This document shows, one piece after another, positions 62,579-64,000 of a stretch of DNA of 64,000 bases. How positions within the stretch are numbered: the first letter of the stretch is position 1; every line of letters begins with the position of its first letter. The notes beneath the pieces are model-generated. The model worked only from the letters and a program-made list of their open reading frames with translations. It searched no databases and was not told the DNA's origin. This DNA comes from Ascoidea asiatica (Eukaryota; Ascomycota; Saccharomycetes; Ascoideales; Ascoideaceae), in assembly GCA_001600695.1 (NCBI GenBank), contig BCKQ01000019.1:108278-172277 (forward strand), written 5' to 3'. A program made the position numbers and the translations under genes.

Positions 62579-64000
62579 ATGTCTTCAAAAATTATTGAAA
62601 ATTCTGATACAAAATCAGAAGATAAAATTTCTGATCAAAATCATAATTCAAGTTCTGATAATATTGAAACAAAATCAATTTTACAAAAAATTAATACTGT
62701 TAGTGATTTAGAAAATTATGATAATGAAATTAAAGATGATTCTTATTATAATGATCCAAATAATAGACGTTCTCCAACTGATGAAGAAAATTCAACTTTA
62801 CCTCATGTTTCTGCAAAAATTACTTGGGCATGTTGGTTAGTTGCTTTAGTTGAATTAGCTGAAAGATTTTCTTATTATGGTGTTTCTGGTCCTTTTATAA
62901 ATTATATGCAATATGGTCCTGATGATCATATACCTGGTGCTTTATCTTTAAATCAACAAGGTACAAATGCTTTAAGTTATTTTTTTCAATTTTGGTGTTA
63001 TGTTTGTCCAATTTTTGGTGCTTGGATTTCTGATACTTATACTGGTAAATTTTATGCAATTTGTATATTTTGTGGTGTTTATATTGTTGGTTTATTAATT
63101 TTATTTTTAACTTCATTACCTGTTTCAATTAGAAATGGTGCTGCTCTTGGTGGTTATATAGCTGCTGTAATAATTATTGGTATTGGTACTGGTGGTGTAA
63201 AATCTAATGTTTCTCCATTAATTGCTGATCAAGTTCCTGTTTTTACTCCATATGTTAAAAATACTAAAAAAGGTAAAGTTATTGTTGATCCTGCTGTAAC
63301 TTATCAATCTATTTTTATGTGGTTTTATTTATGTATTAATGTTGGTTCATTATCTTCAATTGCAACAACTGAATTAGAAAGTCATGTTGGTTTTTGGGCT
63401 GCTTATTTATTACCTTTTTGTTTCTTTTTTGTTGGTGTTGCAGCTTTAATTATTGGTAGAAATGTTTATGTTAAAGTTCCACCTTCAAAAATGATTATTG
63501 GTAATGCTTTTAAAGTTTGTTTTATTACTTTATTTAATAGAGGTAAATTTAATTCTGCAAAACCTTCTTTAAATCCAGAAAAAAATTATGCTTGGGATGA
63601 CCTTTTTGTTGAAGAAGTTAGAAGATCTTTATTAGCTTGTAGAGTTTTTATATTTTTTATTGTTTATTGGGTTGTTTATGGTCAAATGTTAAATAATTTT
63701 GTAAGTCAAGCAGGTCAAATGGAATTACATGGTATACCAAATGATATTATGCAAAATATTGATGCCATTACTATTATTGTTTTTATTCCAATTTGTGATA
63801 AATTAGTTTATCCATTTTTAAGAAAAATTGGTATTCCATTTAAACCAATTACAAGAATTTTTATGGGTTTTATGTTTGGTGCAGCAGCAATGGCTTATGC
63901 AGCTGGTGTTCAAAGAATGATTTATAATGCTGGTCCTTGTTATGATGCTCCTTTAGCTTGTGCAGCTTCTGATGATGGTAATATTCCAAATCATGTTCAT
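62579..64000 (+). CDS. PTR2: Ptr2, di/tripeptide-proton symporter (3' end beyond the window)
   Basis: Ptr2 imports di- and tripeptides with protons across the plasma membrane (POT/PTR family). The frame opens at ATG 62579 and stays open for 474 codons to the window end. The first 75 residues are polar and acidic. Then come WLVALVELAERFSYYGVSGPF near 85-105 (PTR2 signature 1, with the ERF.YYG motif), FQFWCYVCPIFGAWISD near 136 and IGTGGVKSNVSPLIADQ near 200-217 (PTR2 signature 2). FMWFYLCINVGSL near 245 and later helices follow, including RVFIFFIVYWVVYGQMLNNFVSQAGQM near 355. S. cerevisiae Ptr2 is 601 aa, so about 130 residues are missing. An upstream TATA-like element and a long intergenic region fit a regulated gene. 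Confidence 0.95.
   Translation, partial: MSSKIIENSDTKSEDKISDQNHNSSSDNIETKSILQKINTVSDLENYDNEIKDDSYYNDPNNRRSPTDEENSTLPHVSAKITWACWLVALVELAERFSYYGVSGPFINYMQYGPDDHIPGALSLNQQGTNALSYFFQFWCYVCPIFGAWISDTYTGKFYAICIFCGVYIVGLLILFLTSLPVSIRNGAALGGYIAAVIIIGIGTGGVKSNVSPLIADQVPVFTPYVKNTKKGKVIVDPAVTYQSIFMWFYLCINVGSLSSIATTELESHVGFWAAYLLPFCFFFVGVAALIIGRNVYVKVPPSKMIIGNAFKVCFITLFNRGKFNSAKPSLNPEKNYAWDDLFVEEVRRSLLACRVFIFFIVYWVVYGQMLNNFVSQAGQMELHGIPNDIMQNIDAITIIVFIPICDKLVYPFLRKIGIPFKPITRIFMGFMFGAAAMAYAAGVQRMIYNAGPCYDAPLACAASDDGNIPNHVH

Overview
The window is nuclear DNA of a very AT-rich budding yeast (Saccharomycotina). Almost every gene has a recognisable Saccharomyces cerevisiae counterpart. The genes read as single uninterrupted frames, the proteins are loaded with asparagine and glutamine runs, and there is one intron-containing tRNA-Ile(UAU). 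I cannot name the species. Leucine is written almost entirely as TTA/TTG and CTG codons are very rare, so the sequence alone does not settle whether CUG is standard. One CTG at a conserved Leu/Met position of SYG1 leans towards leucine.

Layout. 1-9.6 kb: NOP9 (5' end cut by the window), SYG1, DFG10 and a PET20-domain mitochondrial protein. 10-16 kb: a secreted phospholipase B, an AMMECR1-family protein and PRS3. 18-32 kb: NUM1, ARB1, RVS167 and MSS4, all on the + strand. 32-40.5 kb: SEC4, an F-box/leucine-rich-repeat protein, BUB2, SMD1, tRNA-Ile(UAU) and an ECM33-like wall protein. 42-47 kb: a YMR295C-like protein and the glycerol-3-phosphate acyltransferase SCT1/GPT2. 47.8-50.1 kb: two adjacent decayed genes on the same strand, a sugar-porter MFS transporter and an alcohol dehydrogenase. 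50.9-64 kb: tRNA-Glu(UUC), a frameshifted Asp-tailed gene, RSM26, a small membrane protein, a very large MSS11 and the first 474 codons of PTR2 (cut by the window end).

The genes are mostly unrelated housekeeping functions, but several share the cell cortex and secretory membrane: MSS4 makes PI(4,5)P2, which NUM1 (PH domain) and RVS167 (BAR domain) depend on, and SEC4 drives exocytosis. SYG1 and DFG10 lie close together, in the same divergent orientation, in S. cerevisiae as well. I see no mobile element, CRISPR array, biosynthetic cluster or clearly foreign gene.

The most striking unexplained structure is in the intergenic DNA. Nearly every interval that contains a gene's upstream side holds a compact GC-richer island, often with CACGTG palindromes, purine/pyrimidine (GAAGCA-like) tracts and short shared words. 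Intervals lying only between two 3' ends are uniformly AT-rich. I read the islands as promoter cores rather than genes. Other points of interest are the paired pseudogenes, a probable T9/T10 homopolymer frameshift, a start codon created inside a 9-bp tandem repeat, and extreme Asn-run expansion inside conserved proteins.
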